A stretch of 64,000 nt of DNA, from contig JBCBRH010000019.1 in assembly GCA_039819785.1 (NCBI GenBank), forward strand, positions 1 through 64,000, read 5' to 3'. A model generated the notes under the pieces. The model did no database searches. It worked only from the letters and a program-made list of their open reading frames with translations, and had not been told where the DNA came from. Position 1 is the stretch's first letter, and the number at the start of each line of letters is the position of its first letter. Shown piece after piece: positions 6,989 to 14,943 of the stretch. This DNA comes from JBCBRD01 sp039819785 (GTDB lineage: Bacteria > Pseudomonadota > Alphaproteobacteria > Rhizobiales > Hyphomicrobiaceae). The position numbers were made by a program, and so were the translations under genes.

Positions 6989-8032
6989 TTAGGAGGCCAT
7001 GGCCTCTCCGATGGAACTGTGGAAGGCCTCCAGGTCGCCAGCCATCCGATCAATCAGCCCGCTTTGCGTCATCTCGTAGCTCAAATCAACAGCACTTGCG
7101 AAACCGAGCGCATCCGTCCCGCCGTGACTCTTGATGACAATCCCGTTCAGACCGAGGAACGTTCCGCCATTGATGCGTCTGGGGTCCATCTTATGGCGCA
7201 AAACCTTCAGCCCCCCGCGGGCAAGAAGCGCACCTGCACGCGACATCAAGGTGCGCGTGAGTGCCGATTTGATGTAATGCGAAATCTGGCTGGCGGTGCC
7301 TTCAGCTGTCTTGAGCGCGATGTTGCCTGCAAACCCCTCCACCACAACGACATCCGCCACCCCGTGCCCGATCTGATGGCCCTCGACGAAGCCCCGGTAG
7401 TCTAATGGCAAACCGGATGCGTCTTTCAACCACTGGTGGGCCTGTTTTACATCCTCGTTGCCTTTGATTTCCTCTGTTCCCACGTTCAGCAAGCCAACGG
7501 TCGGGCGGTCGGTGTGAAACAATGCACGGGCCATGGCGGAGCCCATGAGGGCGAAATCGGCGAGCTGGCGGGCATTGGCGCCGATGTTGGCGCCAACGTC
7601 CAAGACAATGCATTCGGCTGACACGGTCGGCCACAGGGCAGCGATCGCAGGGCGCTCAATGGCGGACATGGGGCGCAGGATCAGTTTTGACATGGCCATC
7701 AGCGCGCCTGTGTTGCCAGCGGAAACGGCGACATGAGCCTCGCCCGTCTTCACGGCTTCGATGGCCAGCCACATGCTTGTGCCCTTGCCACGGCGTAAGG
7801 CCTGGCTGGGCTTTGCAGTCATGGAAACGGCTGACTCCGTGTGCACGATCTTGGCGCGTTTGGCCAAGGCTGCATGGCCTTTCAAGGCCGATGAAATGGC
7901 TGCCTCGTCTCCGCACAATATGAACTCAAGCGAGGGGTGGCGCTCCAGCGAGAGTGCCGCGCCTGGAACCACCACATCGGGGCCGTGGTCCCCGCCCATG
8001 CAGTCGAGCGCAATCGTTCGTTGCGAAAGCAT
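6989..8032 (-). CDS. plsX: Phosphate acyltransferase PlsX
   Basis: About 347 residues. PlsX converts acyl-ACP to acyl-phosphate, the donor for PlsY in phosphatidic acid synthesis; it is a peripheral membrane enzyme. The family signature 'TIALDCMGGDHGPDVVVPGA' opens the protein, with 'AVSAGNTGALMAMSKLILR' and 'LLNVGTEEIKGNE' further on and 'VVVEGFAGNIALKTAEG' near the C-terminal third. ATG 8032 puts the signature where it usually begins; ATG 8053 adds seven residues. The gene follows DUF177 and precedes fabH in a leftward operon. Confidence 0.95.
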   Translation of the reverse strand: MLSQRTIALDCMGGDHGPDVVVPGAALSLERHPSLEFILCGDEAAISSALKGHAALAKRAKIVHTESAVSMTAKPSQALRRGKGTSMWLAIEAVKTGEAHVAVSAGNTGALMAMSKLILRPMSAIERPAIAALWPTVSAECIVLDVGANIGANARQLADFALMGSAMARALFHTDRPTVGLLNVGTEEIKGNEDVKQAHQWLKDASGLPLDYRGFVEGHQIGHGVADVVVVEGFAGNIALKTAEGTASQISHYIKSALTRTLMSRAGALLARGGLKVLRHKMDPRRINGGTFLGLNGIVIKSHGGTDALGFASAVDLSYEMTQSGLIDRMAGDLEAFHSSIGEAMAS

Positions 8033-8191
8033 GTGTGCGGTCAAAGCCCCCATTGGCGGTCAGAGTGTGAACAGGTGTGGCCGAAGTTGCGCATTATGTC
8101 TCAGCGCAGCGATTTCGCCCGGACAATAGCCCGTTAAAGGTTCAGCACAACCAGTTTGTTCATGCTGCCTTGCGCCGCAGCGGACAGTCGT

Positions 8192-8785
8192 TCAATTGTC
8201 GTTGGACGGTGCTTTTTTCAGAGCGCCGAGACTTGCGAACGGACTGTCCTTCGCGCCATCCATCCCCCAGCCTGACGCCCACGTTCCACTCTCTTGCGTT
8301 TTGCGTGGAAACGGATCGATTGCAGCCGTGAGTGTTTCGTAGACAATCCGCCCCAGGGGCACGTGCTCGTCTTCGATCAATTCGACATCCTCAATATCAA
8401 GGATGGATAGCTCCGCATCCTCACTCGATGCCAGTTTGGCATCAGGCAGCTTCCACGTCATACGGGCAGAAAACGGCTCGTTGATGCTGGTCGACATGGG
8501 CTCCAGCGTCACGGAGCATGTCTGGTCCACGCGGGCTTCAAGGTTGCCTTCAAGACGCAGATCCTTGCGGCTTCCAGGAATGGGGGCAAGTTGAAAGTCT
8601 ACCGTCAGGTGTTGCAGTTCATCGACCGGCAGGACTTCTGCAAGTGCTTCGCATTCGAGCTTTGTCGCCGTTTTTTGGGACGCAAAGCCTTCGGTCGCCG
8701 CTTTCGCAGCCGGGATCAACCATTTCAATGGGGCGACCGGGCCGTCGCCATCGGTGGTGTCTTGATTGTCGGCCATTGCTGTCAT
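8192..8785 (-). CDS. DUF177 (YceD-like) protein
   Basis: A 197-residue cytosolic protein. The central part, 'LQHLTVDFQLAPIPGSRKDLRLEGNLEARVDQTCSVTLEPMST', is the DUF177/YceD core: a beta-rich segment with a conserved Cys, then 'DAELSILDIEDVELIEDEHVPLGRIVYETLTAAIDPFPR'. YceD-family proteins are linked to 23S rRNA/ribosome maturation in plants and E. coli; the molecular activity is not settled. Alphaproteobacteria often place it upstream of plsX, as here (160 bp). A second ATG at 8776 is possible. Confidence 0.88.
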   Translation of the reverse strand: MTAMADNQDTTDGDGPVAPLKWLIPAAKAATEGFASQKTATKLECEALAEVLPVDELQHLTVDFQLAPIPGSRKDLRLEGNLEARVDQTCSVTLEPMSTSINEPFSARMTWKLPDAKLASSEDAELSILDIEDVELIEDEHVPLGRIVYETLTAAIDPFPRKTQESGTWASGWGMDGAKDSPFASLGALKKAPSNDN

Positions 8786-8798
8786 TCCGTCAGATAAT

Positions 8799-9431
8799 CT
8801 AGAGCGCCAGATGATCGGCAGGGTCTGGGAAACTCGGTGCCGACTCGATTATGGCATCAGTTGTCTGTTTGCCGATGTGCGCGGACGCTGCAATCGTATA
8901 GCGCTTCAAGGCATCGATGAAGACGTCATGCCTGGGATCTGCGGCCGAACCATCTTTGCCAGCTTCGTGACTGGGCGTAGCGGGTGGTTCGACGCCTGCG
9001 GTTATCGCGGGTGCAGGCCCCTCGCCTTGGCCGAAAACGTGGGCGAAATATGTGGCAACGGCGTTGTCGTCATCCGCGTTGAGGCTTTCCCGTAACATCA
9101 CTGAGCGGTCATAGAATCCGGATGCTGCCTGTTTAACCCTTTTTGGCACGCGCGTGTCGCTGACACCTTGTTCGCGCATGCAGTCGTCCATGTCTTCGAC
9201 AAACCGCTCCAATGTGCGCCGAGCGATGTCAGAGGTTGCCTCATCGGCGTCGCGCAGACGCTCCATCACGAGGAACAGGTGGACAACGACCAATTCATAG
9301 CGACCATACATCGTGTCGGGCACGTTGTAGGTCGTGTAGAAACCGGGATGGCGCGCCTGGTCCACGATTGCAGTGTAAACGGCGTCCGCTTTTTGGGTCT
9401 GCGCCGTCCGCTTCTTCCACCAATTCAGCAT
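8799..9431 (-). CDS. Ubiquinol-cytochrome c chaperone (Cbp3/UQCC1-like)
   Basis: A 210-residue protein of the ubiquinol-cytochrome c chaperone family. Diagnostic segments are 'YTAIVDQARHPGFYTTYNVPDTMYGRYELVVVHLFLVMERLRDAD', 'RTLERFVEDMDDCMREQGVSDTRVPKRVK' and 'YDRSVMLRESLNADDDNAVATYFAHVFG'. The yeast and human relatives assist cytochrome b translation and assembly into complex III; a similar role at the inner membrane is inferred. It ends 13 bp before the DUF177 gene, so the two are probably one transcript, divergent from bamE. Confidence 0.9.
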   Translation of the reverse strand: MLNWWKKRTAQTQKADAVYTAIVDQARHPGFYTTYNVPDTMYGRYELVVVHLFLVMERLRDADEATSDIARRTLERFVEDMDDCMREQGVSDTRVPKRVKQAASGFYDRSVMLRESLNADDDNAVATYFAHVFGQGEGPAPAITAGVEPPATPSHEAGKDGSAADPRHDVFIDALKRYTIAASAHIGKQTTDAIIESAPSFPDPADHLAL

Positions 9432-9605
9432 TTGATGTCCTGTTTGCCCTTTTATCGACAGGCTTTAACCCGATAGGTCCGTTGGGAAAAGCGTCCACGA
9501 CCAATGCAGGTGTGTCCATTGCATTGACAGCCTGTGATGGTTATCGGGACGGGTGATGATGGAACTCATATGATTCGGACCAACACGACTGCTCGAGAGG
9601 CGGCC

Positions 9606-10127
9606 ATGCCAGACCTGACTTCCACACGCCTTTCCTCTAACGGCTTAGATCAATTGGCCTCTAACGGCTTACGTAAATTGGGGTCCGCTTGGACGCTTTT
9701 GCCTGTTGTGCTGCTGATGACTGTCCTCGCCGGATGTGGGGGACAAGTGCTCAAACATGGGCAGCAGTTTGCCGATGGCGACATCCAGCAAGTGCAGACG
9801 GGCATGAGTAAAGAACAGGTCAAGCTGTCGCTTGGTTCCCCATCCACGACAACTACGGCTACGTCGGATGGTGGTGAAACTTATTATTATATTTCAAGTA
9901 CTGCGACGCAGGCTGCGTTCTTCAAGCCGACAGAAGTCGACCGGAAGGTGGTTGCCGTCTATTTCAACCAACTCGGCAGCGTTGACCGTGTCGCCAACTA
10001 CGGCATCAAGGATGGCAAGGTCTTTGACTTCATCTCGCGCACAACGCCGGCACCAGGCGGCAAGGATGAAGGTCTGTTGAAACAGCTGTTCCGCAACCTC
10101 GGGTCGCGTCAGATCTTCGGCGAATAG
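9606..10127 (+). CDS. bamE: Outer membrane assembly lipoprotein BamE
   Basis: A 173-residue SmpA/OmlA-family lipoprotein. A long N-region precedes the hydrophobic core 'LLPVVLLMTVLAGCGG' with lipobox LAGC. The mature part shows the BamE core 'IQQVQTGMSKEQVKLSLGSPS', 'YYYISSTATQAAFF' and 'RKVVAVYFN'. BamE supports the BAM complex that inserts outer-membrane beta-barrel proteins. ATG 9606 follows GAGAGG; ATG 9570 would lengthen the leader. A 24-bp tandem repeat at 9634-9681 duplicates eight residues in the N-region. It is divergent from the Cbp3-like gene. Confidence 0.9.
   Translation: MPDLTSTRLSSNGLDQLASNGLRKLGSAWTLLPVVLLMTVLAGCGGQVLKHGQQFADGDIQQVQTGMSKEQVKLSLGSPSTTTTATSDGGETYYYISSTATQAAFFKPTEVDRKVVAVYFNQLGSVDRVANYGIKDGKVFDFISRTTPAPGGKDEGLLKQLFRNLGSRQIFGE
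9634..9681 (+). repeat. 24-bp tandem repeat in the bamE leader
   Basis: Two adjacent 24-bp copies (9634-9657, 9658-9681), each beginning CCTCTAACGGCTTA and ending AATTGG, encode SSNGLDQL and ASNGLRKL in the signal-peptide N-region. The copies differ at a few positions, so the duplication is not brand new. Confidence 0.85.
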
Positions 10128-10293
10128 GGCTGAGGTCTCATGTAGTCGACAAGCGCGACGGTCCATTCGCGCGCAGTTGATACGCGGAAAACCGGTCAGG
10201 GGCAGTTGTGAAACTACATTCGCCGGTTTGATGATGGGCACGTATGATGCAGCGCGCGACGTGCGCCGAAGTGCTCAGTTCCGCCTCAAGATC

Positions 10294-10473
10294 CTAGGAC
10301 CGCACGCCGTTGGACTTTGCGGGATTGCCCGTCTTCTGAATCACCGGTGGCTGCAGCGGCATAGCGTGTGTGCCGTTGGACATCTGGTGAATTGGTGCTG
10401 GGTTACTTTCGGCAGGCTGATGCGTGTGGCGCGGTGTTGTGCCTTCGCGGAAGAGGACCATGTGGGACAGCAT
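10294..10473 (-). CDS. Candidate small protein (59 residues)
   Basis: A 59-codon frame from ATG 10473 (MLSHMVLFREGTTPRHTHQP) to TAG. It is preceded by a strong Shine-Dalgarno AGGAG nine bases upstream of the ATG. The product is Pro/His/Gln-rich with no hydrophobic segment, so it would be cytosolic and probably disordered. No homologue is recognised. It lies downstream of the hppA terminator on the same strand, so it needs its own promoter. The Shine-Dalgarno is the main evidence; conservation in relatives would decide. Confidence 0.45.
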   Translation of the reverse strand: MLSHMVLFREGTTPRHTHQPAESNPAPIHQMSNGTHAMPLQPPVIQKTGNPAKSNGVRS

Positions 10474-10604
10474 TGTGAGGTCTCCTGTGACAACAGAGTT
10501 GATCGAATGGGCCGCACGTCGGCGTCGGCCCGGCTTTGATGCTGTCAGGATAGGGTTGGCCTCATTCTGAGTGCTGTCTCAGGCGGAACACCCGTGTGCT
10601 GCCA

Positions 10605-10642
10605 CTGAAAAAGCCCGGCATTTGCATGCCGGGCTTTTTCAG
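10605..10642. terminator. Bidirectional rho-independent terminator after hppA
   Basis: A perfect 17-bp stem, CTGAAAAAGCCCGGCAT, closes on a 4-nt loop. A5 and T5 runs lie at the two ends of the stem, so it can terminate transcription in either direction. It is 26 bp past the hppA stop codon. Confidence 0.92.
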
Positions 10643-10667
10643 TTTCATCGATCGTAAACGACGTGGA

Positions 10668-12851
10668 TCAGTGCGCCAAAACTGCGAGCAGAAGCAGGGC
10701 CACAATGTTCGTGATCTTAATCGCCGGGTTCACAGCTGGACCAGCTGTGTCCTTGTAGGGGTCGCCGACGGTGTCACCGGTGACGGATGCTTTGTGGGCT
10801 TCCGATCCTTTCATGTGCTTCACGCCATCCTTGTCGACGAAACCGTCCTCAAACGATTTCTTGGCGTTGTCCCAGGCACCGCCGCCCGAAGTCATGGAAA
10901 TCGCCACGAAGAGACCGGTCACGATCACGCCTAGCAACATGGCACCCACGCAGGAGAATGCCGCGGACTTGCCTTCCACACCCCCGCCGGTGACGAAGTA
11001 GATGACGCCAAACAGGACGACTGGTGACAGAACCGGCAGCATGGCTGGGACGACCATTTCCCGGATAGCTGCACGCGTGAGAAGGTCCACGGCTGCGGCG
11101 TAGTCAGGCTTGTCAGTCCCTTCCATAATGCCTGGTTTTTCACGGAACTGGCGGCGAACTTCTTCAACGATGTCGCCAGCTGCGCGGCCCACCGCGGTCA
11201 TGGCGATGCCGCTGAACAGGTAGGGGATGAGGCCACCCAACAGCAAACCGACCACGACGTAGGGGTTTGACAAACTGAAGTCGAGTTCGACGCCCTTGAA
11301 GAACTGGTAGGAGGTGGACCCTGCCTCGTTGGCCTTGGCTATGAAGAACTGCAGGTCGTAGTTGTAGGCTGCAAACAGCACCAAGGCACCCAGTCCGGCT
11401 GACCCGATGGCATAGCCTTTCGTGACGGCTTTGGTGGTGTTGCCGACGGCGTCCAGAGCATCGGTCGACCGGCGGACTTCGGCGGGCAGACCGGCCATTT
11501 CAGCAATACCGCCAGCGTTGTCGGTCACCGGACCGAAGGCATCGAGTGCGACGACCATGCCTGCCAGGCCGAGCATCGTGGTGGTGGCAATCGCGGTCCC
11601 GAACAGGCCTGCGAGATTGAACGTCATCAAGATCCCGAAGACGATGACAAGCGTGGGCAGGGCACAGGCTTCCAGTGACACGGCCAGCCCCTGGATCACG
11701 TTGGTTCCGTGTCCCGTAACAGAGGCCTGGGAGATGGAGCGGACCGGGCGAAAACCGATGCCCGTGTAGTATTCCGTGATCCAGACGATGAGCCCCGTGA
11801 CGGCAAGCCCGACGACGCCGCAGTAGAACAGGTTGAGACCGGTAATCTCGACGCCTGTCGATGTGGTCGCGATCACGCCGAAGCCGTTGTCATATTGATT
11901 GAACACGACATAGTTGGCGATGGCCAAACCGGCAATGGACAGGATCGTTGTCGCTATCAAACCACGATAGAGCGCGCCCATGATCGAGTTGTTTGACCCT
12001 AGCTTGACGAAGAACGTACCGATGATGGACGTCACGATGCAGGCCGCGCAGATGGCCAGCGGATAGACCATGAGTGCGCTCAGCTGCTCCTGCCCGACAA
12101 AGAAGATCGCAGCCAGAACCATGGTGGCCACGACTGTGACGGCGTAAGTTTCAAACAGGTCAGCTGCCATGCCCGCGCAGTCGCCAACGTTGTCGCCAAC
12201 GTTATCTGCGATGGTCGCGGGGTTTCGCGGATCATCCTCTGGGATTCCCGCTTCCACCTTACCGACAAGGTCACCACCGACGTCCGCACCTTTTGTGAAG
12301 ATGCCGCCGCCGAGCCTTGCGAAGATCGAGATCAACGATGCACCGAAACCAAGCGCGACGAGCGCGTCGATGACGGTTCTATCGGAAGGGGCAAAACCCA
12401 TTGGACCGATCAGGATGTAGTAGTAGACAGCGACACCCAGCAGCGCGAGACCGGCCACCAACATGCCTGTCACCGCGCCGGATTTGAACGCGATGTCGAG
12501 ACCACCGGCGAGCGATTGGGACGCGGCCTGGGCCGTTCGAACGTTGGCGCGCACCGACACGTTCATACCGATGTAGCCCGCCAGTCCAGACAAGACGGCG
12601 CCTATGATGAAGCCGCCTGCAACGAGTGGGCCGAGCACGAGAAAGGCCAGCACCGCGATGACCGCACCGACAATGGCGATCGTGGTGTATTGCCGGTTGA
12701 GATAGGCTGACGCACCCTCGGCAATGTTGCCTGCAATCTCCTGCATGCGGGCGTTGCCTGGATCAGCCGCCATGACTGATTGGATCGTGAAAATCGCATA
12801 AACGATAGAGAGAACACCGCATCCGATGATCCCCCAGAGAATTTCATTCAT
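10668..12851 (-). CDS. hppA: K+-independent H+-translocating membrane pyrophosphatase
   Basis: A 727-residue protein with about 16 membrane segments. It couples pyrophosphate hydrolysis to proton pumping across the inner membrane. The signature 'DVGGDLVGKVEAGIPEDDPRNP' followed by 'ADNVGDNVGDCAGMAADLFE' carries the acidic Mg-PPi ligands. 'GNTTKAVTKGYAIGSA' has Lys where K+-dependent enzymes have Ala and Thr three residues later, the established marker of the K+-independent class. Length is typical. A single-gene transcript, closed by the palindromic terminator. Confidence 0.96.
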   Translation of the reverse strand: MNEILWGIIGCGVLSIVYAIFTIQSVMAADPGNARMQEIAGNIAEGASAYLNRQYTTIAIVGAVIAVLAFLVLGPLVAGGFIIGAVLSGLAGYIGMNVSVRANVRTAQAASQSLAGGLDIAFKSGAVTGMLVAGLALLGVAVYYYILIGPMGFAPSDRTVIDALVALGFGASLISIFARLGGGIFTKGADVGGDLVGKVEAGIPEDDPRNPATIADNVGDNVGDCAGMAADLFETYAVTVVATMVLAAIFFVGQEQLSALMVYPLAICAACIVTSIIGTFFVKLGSNNSIMGALYRGLIATTILSIAGLAIANYVVFNQYDNGFGVIATTSTGVEITGLNLFYCGVVGLAVTGLIVWITEYYTGIGFRPVRSISQASVTGHGTNVIQGLAVSLEACALPTLVIVFGILMTFNLAGLFGTAIATTTMLGLAGMVVALDAFGPVTDNAGGIAEMAGLPAEVRRSTDALDAVGNTTKAVTKGYAIGSAGLGALVLFAAYNYDLQFFIAKANEAGSTSYQFFKGVELDFSLSNPYVVVGLLLGGLIPYLFSGIAMTAVGRAAGDIVEEVRRQFREKPGIMEGTDKPDYAAAVDLLTRAAIREMVVPAMLPVLSPVVLFGVIYFVTGGGVEGKSAAFSCVGAMLLGVIVTGLFVAISMTSGGGAWDNAKKSFEDGFVDKDGVKHMKGSEAHKASVTGDTVGDPYKDTAGPAVNPAIKITNIVALLLLAVLAH

Positions 12852-12969
12852 GGGCTGGTCCCCTCCGGGCCGAGTTGTTGGCGCTTTTCATGGTGCGACG
12901 GGCCTGAGGTTCAACCGGGTGGCCGACCCTTTTTAATTGTGCGGCGCATCGTCACAAAGCGCGCGGACC

Positions 12970-13086
12970 ATGCCAAAGTTGCTTGACCGTGACAACATCA
13001 ACCGATGGCTATGGGTCTGCTTTTCCGTCCCCGTCCCGTTATTTGTCACGCTTGCCGTGGTTTTTTGGCTGTCGACGCACGGGTGA
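12970..13086 (+). CDS. Candidate small single-span membrane protein (38 residues)
   Basis: A 38-codon frame, MPKLLDRDNINRW then a hydrophobic stretch of about 20 residues (LWVCFSVPVPLFVTLAVVFW) and 'LSTHG' before TGA. The charged N-terminus followed by one membrane helix is a common small-membrane-protein plan. The Shine-Dalgarno (GCGCGG) is weak, which lowers confidence. It sits in the 288-bp space between divergent hppA and the DUF937-like gene. Not a recognised family. Confidence 0.45.
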   Translation: MPKLLDRDNINRWLWVCFSVPVPLFVTLAVVFWLSTHG

Positions 13087-13139
13087 GGCCTGTTCGCGTG
13101 AACTGCGGTGCATTAAATTCCGGTCGTTGACCGATATCA

Positions 13140-13934
13140 GTGGAGAATTCAGGGGTGGCGGACGTGTTACAGGCCCTGGCGGGCCGGGAAAACGGGACTG
13201 TGGTTCAAAACTTGGCGCAGAGTTTCGGGATTACGCCTGATCAGGCGCAACAGACTTTGCGGGCCGTGATGCCCGAGTTGAGCGGCGAATTGGAGCGGCT
13301 GACACTGTCGAGGGGCGGCTTGGCGGACCTCGTGAACACCATGGGGCAGGCCGAGTACGAGCAATTCGTCGATAACCCGGCGTTGCTGACCGATGCGGAT
13401 GCTCGGGAAGACGGCACGAAGGTACTCGCCGAAGTTTTCGGGACGAAGCACAAAAGCAGGAAGGTTGCCCATCGCGCCGCCAAGGAAACGGGGTTGCCCG
13501 ACCAAAAGGTCAAGGAGATGCTTCCGGCATTGGCAGGTTTGTTCATGGGGGAACTTGCAAAGCAAACCCGTGGGCAGATCAAGAAGGCGGCGAACAATAC
13601 TGAGAAGTATGGCGCGGGTTCATTCGGCGGCAGAAGTGACCCGTTTTCAGGGCAAAACCCTCTGCCGATGCCTGGGCAGATGCGAGGACGTGACAGCGGC
13701 GGGGGCACTCGCGGCGGAGGCAGCAATCCGTATGAAGATTTCTCGGATATTCTCAGGCGCAGAGGCGGGCGGGTCTCCAAAGGTGGTTCGCTCGCCAATG
13801 TTATCCGGGATGCGGTCGGGTCGGCGCTTGGGTTTCAGAGCAAGGGCATCATGGGTTGGATCATCCGCATGGTGGTGATGCGCTATGGTTGGCAGATCGC
13901 TCAGATGTTCTTGCGTCGGTTCCTGGGCCGATAG
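13140..13934 (+). CDS. DUF937-like protein with basic C-terminus
   Basis: About 264 residues from GTG 13140 (MENSGVADVLQALAGRENGT); GTG 13155 is an alternative. The first 160 residues are helical and contain two similar segments, 'GTVVQNLAQSFGITPDQAQQTLRAVMPEL' and 'KVAHRAAKETGLPDQKVKEMLPALAGLFMGEL', the repeated arrangement seen in DUF937 proteins. A Gly/Arg/Ser/Pro-rich linker (about 165-215) leads to a hydrophobic, basic C-terminus 'GIMGWIIRMVVMRYGWQIAQMFLRRFLGR' that could sit on the membrane. No function is established. It is a monocistronic gene. Confidence 0.8.
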   Translation: MENSGVADVLQALAGRENGTVVQNLAQSFGITPDQAQQTLRAVMPELSGELERLTLSRGGLADLVNTMGQAEYEQFVDNPALLTDADAREDGTKVLAEVFGTKHKSRKVAHRAAKETGLPDQKVKEMLPALAGLFMGELAKQTRGQIKKAANNTEKYGAGSFGGRSDPFSGQNPLPMPGQMRGRDSGGGTRGGGSNPYEDFSDILRRRGGRVSKGGSLANVIRDAVGSALGFQSKGIMGWIIRMVVMRYGWQIAQMFLRRFLGR

Positions 13935-14269
13935 ACTTGGTCCAGGTCGAGCCGGGCCAAATAAAGGATGGGCGGCACAGGTGACCCGTTTCGGATTTGG
14001 CTGCCGAGCTCAACAAAAAAACCCTGATGCGCGGGCACGCGTCAGGGCTAAGTTTAGAATATCAGAGATAGAGAGAGACAAATGGCCATCGCGGGCGCGT
14101 TTGTCCGTATCGTGCGCACGCCCGTTTTAGTCTTGACGGCCGTGCGATGTTAGTCCTGTCAGGTGATCTGCTTTGCACCTTGGTTGTTGCCATAGCCAGA
14201 TGAACCGGCAATGCCAATTTCAACCCAAGGCAGCAGAACACCTTAATGATACAATCCATTCGAAGCGGA
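13935..14269. other. Gene-free stretch with one terminator
   Basis: Between the convergent DUF937-like gene and the small secreted protein no credible frame is seen. The only clear structure is the minus-strand terminator at 14014-14047. Confidence 0.6.
14014..14047 (-). terminator. Rho-independent terminator (minus strand)
   Basis: On the minus strand, CCCTGACGCG pairs with CGCG-(CA)-TCAGGG (2-nt bulge) around the loop TGCC. Seven T residues follow directly. It would end transcription of the secreted-protein gene 220 bp upstream. Confidence 0.75.
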
Positions 14270-14644
14270 TTAGCGCGCTGCGCAAGGCCGCGCTTCGAGT
14301 TCACATCCCCATGCACCAGATTCGACTTTGCAGCTAACCTTTTTTGAGCGCGCCAAACGGTAGCTCGCCCAGCGGGGGCCATACTCAAGGTCGGTAAAGT
14401 CCTGCCAGGAGGCGATTGCCTGGCGAATGGCCAATTTCTTGGACGGAAGATTTTGGCTCGAACTGTAATGGAAGTGATCTGTAAAGCACAGTTTTCCAGC
14501 TTCGGACCGGATGTCATGCATGGCGGCCAGGCCGCTCACTGATGCGTATTTGCCGTGCGCCTCGACCTGTGTGGAGCCGAAAACGGCGCCAACAAGAACG
14601 AATGCAGCACAAAGTCCAGAAAATAGGGAGCGTCGCCCGATCAT
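14270..14644 (-). CDS. Small secreted hypothetical protein
   Basis: A 124-residue protein with a signal peptide 'MIGRRSLFSGLCAAFVLVGA' ending near 'VEAHG'. The mature part has 'GKLCFTDHFHYSSSQNLPSKKLAIRQAIASWQDFTDLEYGPRWASYRLARSKKVSCKV' and three further cysteines, so it probably forms disulfides in the periplasm. ATG 14644 follows GGAG at good spacing; an in-frame ATG at 14665 is less likely. No family is recognised with certainty. Confidence 0.75.
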   Translation of the reverse strand: MIGRRSLFSGLCAAFVLVGAVFGSTQVEAHGKYASVSGLAAMHDIRSEAGKLCFTDHFHYSSSQNLPSKKLAIRQAIASWQDFTDLEYGPRWASYRLARSKKVSCKVESGAWGCELEARPCAAR

Positions 14645-14862
14645 TGCAGATCTCCAGTGGGTCAATTGGCTGTGGATAACTTGCCTGATTCAAGCGGAAT
14701 GGACGATGACCTGGCGGTCAAATGCCTCCACTTGCCCCTCTAATTGTGCCCCTAATGATACATATTTGGTTAACGTTTGGGTTGCTGCTGCGCCATTTCA
14801 CGACACTCGGGTCTCAGACCTGTTGGGCTCGGCATGAGACCGCTCCCTCGCTTCAGCTGCCC

Positions 14863-14913
14863 GTGGCGTGATTGAGCCCCGTGGAACGATTGAGCCCCCT
14901 TGGAACGATTGAG
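14863..14913 (+). repeat. Three short direct repeats upstream of trmFO
   Basis: Copies at 14863-14880, 14881-14898 and 14900-14913 share the core GATTGAG; the second and third share TGGAACGATTGAG. The period is 18-19 bp. They end about 30 bp before the trmFO start, so they lie over its promoter or leader. Confidence 0.7.
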
Positions 14914-14943
14914 AGTGGGAAGACGATTGGATAGGTTGGCGCG

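Noticed and set aside
10605..10642. Palindrome as an insertion-sequence end
   Set aside because: A perfect 17-bp stem with flanking A and T runs next to a stop codon is a standard bidirectional terminator; no transposase is present.
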